Positions 62,584-64,000 of a DNA stretch of 64,000 nt are shown piece after piece. Source of the DNA: UBA8949 sp942493365 (lineage in GTDB: Bacteria > Bacillota > Clostridia > Saccharofermentanales > UBA5734); assembly GCA_942493365.1 (NCBI GenBank), contig OW818697.1, positions 1,178,001 through 1,242,000 on the forward strand. The letters are read 5' to 3'. Position numbers and translations under genes: made by a program. Every line of letters starts with the position of its first letter. Positions within the stretch are counted from its first letter, which is position 1. A model generated the notes under the pieces. That model ran no database searches. It saw only the letters and a program-made list of their open reading frames with translations, and was not told the origin of the DNA.

Positions 62584-62720
62584 TGATGATGAAAGATGAA
62601 GAACGAAAGGAGAAAGATGTCGGTAGAAAAACCTGAAACATTACATATTCAGGCGAAGCCTGAAATCAATATACAAGATTTTCTTCATCAGTCTTTCACC
62701 TTTCACCTTTCGTCTTTCAC
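62584..62720. repeat. Heptamer arrays in arm-centre-arm arrangement next to ilvE
   Basis: Left arm 62584-62622 (GATGAAA, GATGAAG, AACGAAA, GGAGAAA, GATGTCGG). The centre contains the hairpin TTCAGGC-GAA-GCCTGAA (62648-62664). The right arm, 62682-62720, carries CTTTCAC, CTTTCAC, CTTTCGT, CTTTCAC. The right arm abuts the ilvE terminator. Confidence 0.8.
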
Positions 62721-62721
62721 T

Positions 62722-62753
62722 AAAAAATGAATCGCCTTCGCGATCCATTTTTT
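62722..62753 (-). terminator. ilvE terminator
   Basis: A 14-bp stem with one mismatch (62722-62735 and 62740-62753), loop CTTC, with a T run on the minus strand, beginning 2 bp after the ilvE stop codon. Confidence 0.8.
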
Positions 62754-62755
62754 TG

Positions 62756-63826
62756 TCAAAGCTTCTCAATCCACCCGTAGCTGTCCGGCAGCTGGCCGAA
62801 CTGGACGCCGGTGATGATGTCGTAGAACTTCTGGCTGAGGGTGCCGATTTTGCCATCGTTGATGATCGAGATATCTTCGTTGTACTTGAGTTCGCCGACC
62901 GGAGAGATGACGGCGGCGGTGCCGGAGCCGAAGACTTCGCTGACGCGGCCGGCCTTGACCTGGGCGAAGAGCTCGTCGATGTCGATCTGGCGTTCTTCGG
63001 TTTCGATGCCCATCGAGCGAGCCAGCTCGAGCACGGTACGGCGGGTAATGCCGGGCAGGATACTGCCGCTGAGCGCCGGGGTGACCAGTTTGCCGTCGAT
63101 GACAAAGAAGACGTTCATGGCGCCGACTTCTTCGACGTACTTGCGATGAATGCCGTCCAGCCACAGGACCTGGACATAGCCGGACGCGTAGGCGTTGGCC
63201 TGGGCAATCAGGCTGGCGGCGTAGTTGCCGGGAGTCTTGGCGAAACCGGTGCCGCCCTTGACAGCGCGGACGTATTCGTTCTCAACGTAGATGTTGACTG
63301 GGTTGAGCCCCTGCGGATAATAAGCGCCGGACGGGGAGAGGATGATCATGAATTTGTAGGTGTGCGAGGGGCGCACGCCGAGGTAGGGGTCGGTGGCGAT
63401 GATGAAGGGGCGGATGTACAGCGAGGTGCCATCGGCGGTTGGGATCCAGTCCTTTTCGACCTTGATCAGCTCTTTGAGGGCGTAGACGCAAAAGTCAGGG
63501 TCGACCTGCGGGATGACCATGCGCTGATTGGACGTGTTAACGCGTTCGAAATTGAGGCGCGGGCGGAACAAATTGATACTGCCGTCGGCGACGCGGTAAG
63601 CCTTGAGGCCTTCGAAAATGGCCTGGCCGTAGTGGAAGACCATGGCCGAAGGATCGATGCTCAGCGGCCCGTAGGGAATAATCTGCGGATTAACCCAACC
63701 CTGACCGTCGACATAGTCCATGACAAACATGTGATCGGTAAAAATCTGGCCGAAACCCAGCGGCTGGTCGGCGGCGGGCTTTGGCGCCGGGTTGGTGTTG
63801 CGGGTGACAGGTATTGGCTGGTACAT
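62756..63826 (-). CDS. ilvE: Branched-chain amino acid aminotransferase
   Basis: The PLP-dependent class IV aminotransferase catalyses the last step of Val, Leu and Ile synthesis. The 356-residue protein has FHYGQAIFEGLKAYR, RPFIIATDPYLGVRPS, the PLP-lysine region GIHRKYVEEVGAMNVFF, and PGITRRTVLELA. The ATG at 63826 has GAGGGGG 9 nt upstream; an in-frame ATG at 63853 precedes that site. It should work with ilvN-ilvC at the left end of the window. Confidence 0.96.
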   Translation of the reverse strand: MYQPIPVTRNTNPAPKPAADQPLGFGQIFTDHMFVMDYVDGQGWVNPQIIPYGPLSIDPSAMVFHYGQAIFEGLKAYRVADGSINLFRPRLNFERVNTSNQRMVIPQVDPDFCVYALKELIKVEKDWIPTADGTSLYIRPFIIATDPYLGVRPSHTYKFMIILSPSGAYYPQGLNPVNIYVENEYVRAVKGGTGFAKTPGNYAASLIAQANAYASGYVQVLWLDGIHRKYVEEVGAMNVFFVIDGKLVTPALSGSILPGITRRTVLELARSMGIETEERQIDIDELFAQVKAGRVSEVFGSGTAAVISPVGELKYNEDISIINDGKIGTLSQKFYDIITGVQFGQLPDSYGWIEKL

Positions 63827-63867
63827 GGTGCGATTCCCCCTCGAGACACTCATTTTATATTTGTAAT

Positions 63868-63897
63868 ATTATAATACCAGGCAGGGGGTTTCGGCAA
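63868..63897 (-). promoter_or_regulatory. ilvE promoter
   Basis: On the minus strand TTGCCG (63897-63892), 18 bp, TATAAT (63873-63868), about 40 bp before the start codon. Confidence 0.65.
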
Positions 63898-63909
63898 GGT
63901 GGAATTCTG

Positions 63910-63918
63910 TGTTATAAT
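63910..63918 (+). promoter_or_regulatory. Extended -10 promoter at the right edge
   Basis: TG at 63910-63911, one base, TATAAT at 63913-63918, pointing right; back-to-back with the ilvE promoter. Confidence 0.6.
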
Positions 63919-63957
63919 CAGAACATAATTTCGTTTATGGCAGGCAGGTGGATTCAA

Positions 63958-64000
63958 GTGCCGCTCTTTCAGATCAAATCAGACATGCAGCCCTGCGGCG
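63958..64000 (+). CDS. Start of an unidentified gene (partial)
   Basis: A GTG at 63958 with GGCAGGTGG upstream opens a frame (PLFQIKSDMQPCG) that runs off the window. It is too short to identify. Confidence 0.4.
   Translation, partial: MPLFQIKSDMQPCG

Overview
The window looks like a chromosome segment of an uncultured, fairly GC-rich anaerobic member of the Bacillota (probably Clostridia). The reasons are the rimP-nusA-ylxR-ylxQ-infB-rbfA-nrnA-truB-ribF block, a mraZ-rsmH-ftsL-PBP-murE-murF-mraY-ftsW-murG-divIB-sbp-ftsZ-nrdR division and cell-wall block, a DUF1290 (Sbp) gene, and strong AGGAGG ribosome binding sites. spoIIGA, sigE and sigG do not follow ftsZ, and there is only one division PBP gene, which suggests a non-sporulating lineage (inference). 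The species cannot be named from the sequence.

Layout. 0.1-6 kb: a DUF4143 ATPase; ilvC and ilvN (minus strand); mscL; then a radical-SAM/DUF4130 pair, the first gene of which is frameshifted. 6-7.5 kb: IS110-family copy 1 (minus). 7.7-17.8 kb: a carbon-source module with L-rhamnose mutarotase, an L-fucose/L-arabinose-isomerase-like enzyme, a five-gene RbsA/RhaT-type sugar ABC operon (minus), and a divergent membrane-anchored AraC regulator. 18-19.5 kb: IS110 copy 2 (plus). 19.6-25.1 kb: a P-loop protein, then a five-gene lipid-acylation operon. 25.1-38.7 kb: translation factors, RNA metabolism and flavin genes, a ribF-M16 peptidase fusion, a second M16 peptidase, lgt and rodA. 39.2-55.5 kb: the dcw cluster through ftsZ, nrdR and a two-component system. 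55.5-61 kb: a degenerate HtrA-like protein, nth, recG, rsmD, coaD and a coiled-coil protein. 61.2-63.8 kb: two small membrane proteins, an ACT-domain protein and ilvE. The start of one more gene lies at the right edge.

The most striking system is the IS110 pair together with a dispersed 7-bp repeat family. Intergenic regions carry arrays of heptamers (GTGAAGG/GTGAAAG type and ACGAACA type). Both IS copies sit inside such arrays. Removing either copy between its two CT core dinucleotides restores an uninterrupted 7-bp phase. The 5' non-coding end of the IS can be read as a bridge RNA: a 5' hairpin and two similarly built internal loops. The first loop carries TTCACCCT, identical to the left target next to both insertions, and GCGAAG, nearly complementary to the right target. 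The second carries TAGTTAG and ACTAG, which match the right and left ends of the element itself. Joining the two ends in a circle would create TTGACT-17 bp-TATTAT, a promoter in front of this RNA. Both transposase genes are frameshifted as given.

Other points of interest are the RibF-M16 fusion, the HtrA-like protein that has lost its catalytic His and Asp, an acyl-ACP-ligase/transporter/acyltransferase operon resembling a split Aas-LplT system, and gaps in otherwise standard clusters (no ilvB beside ilvN, no murD in dcw).
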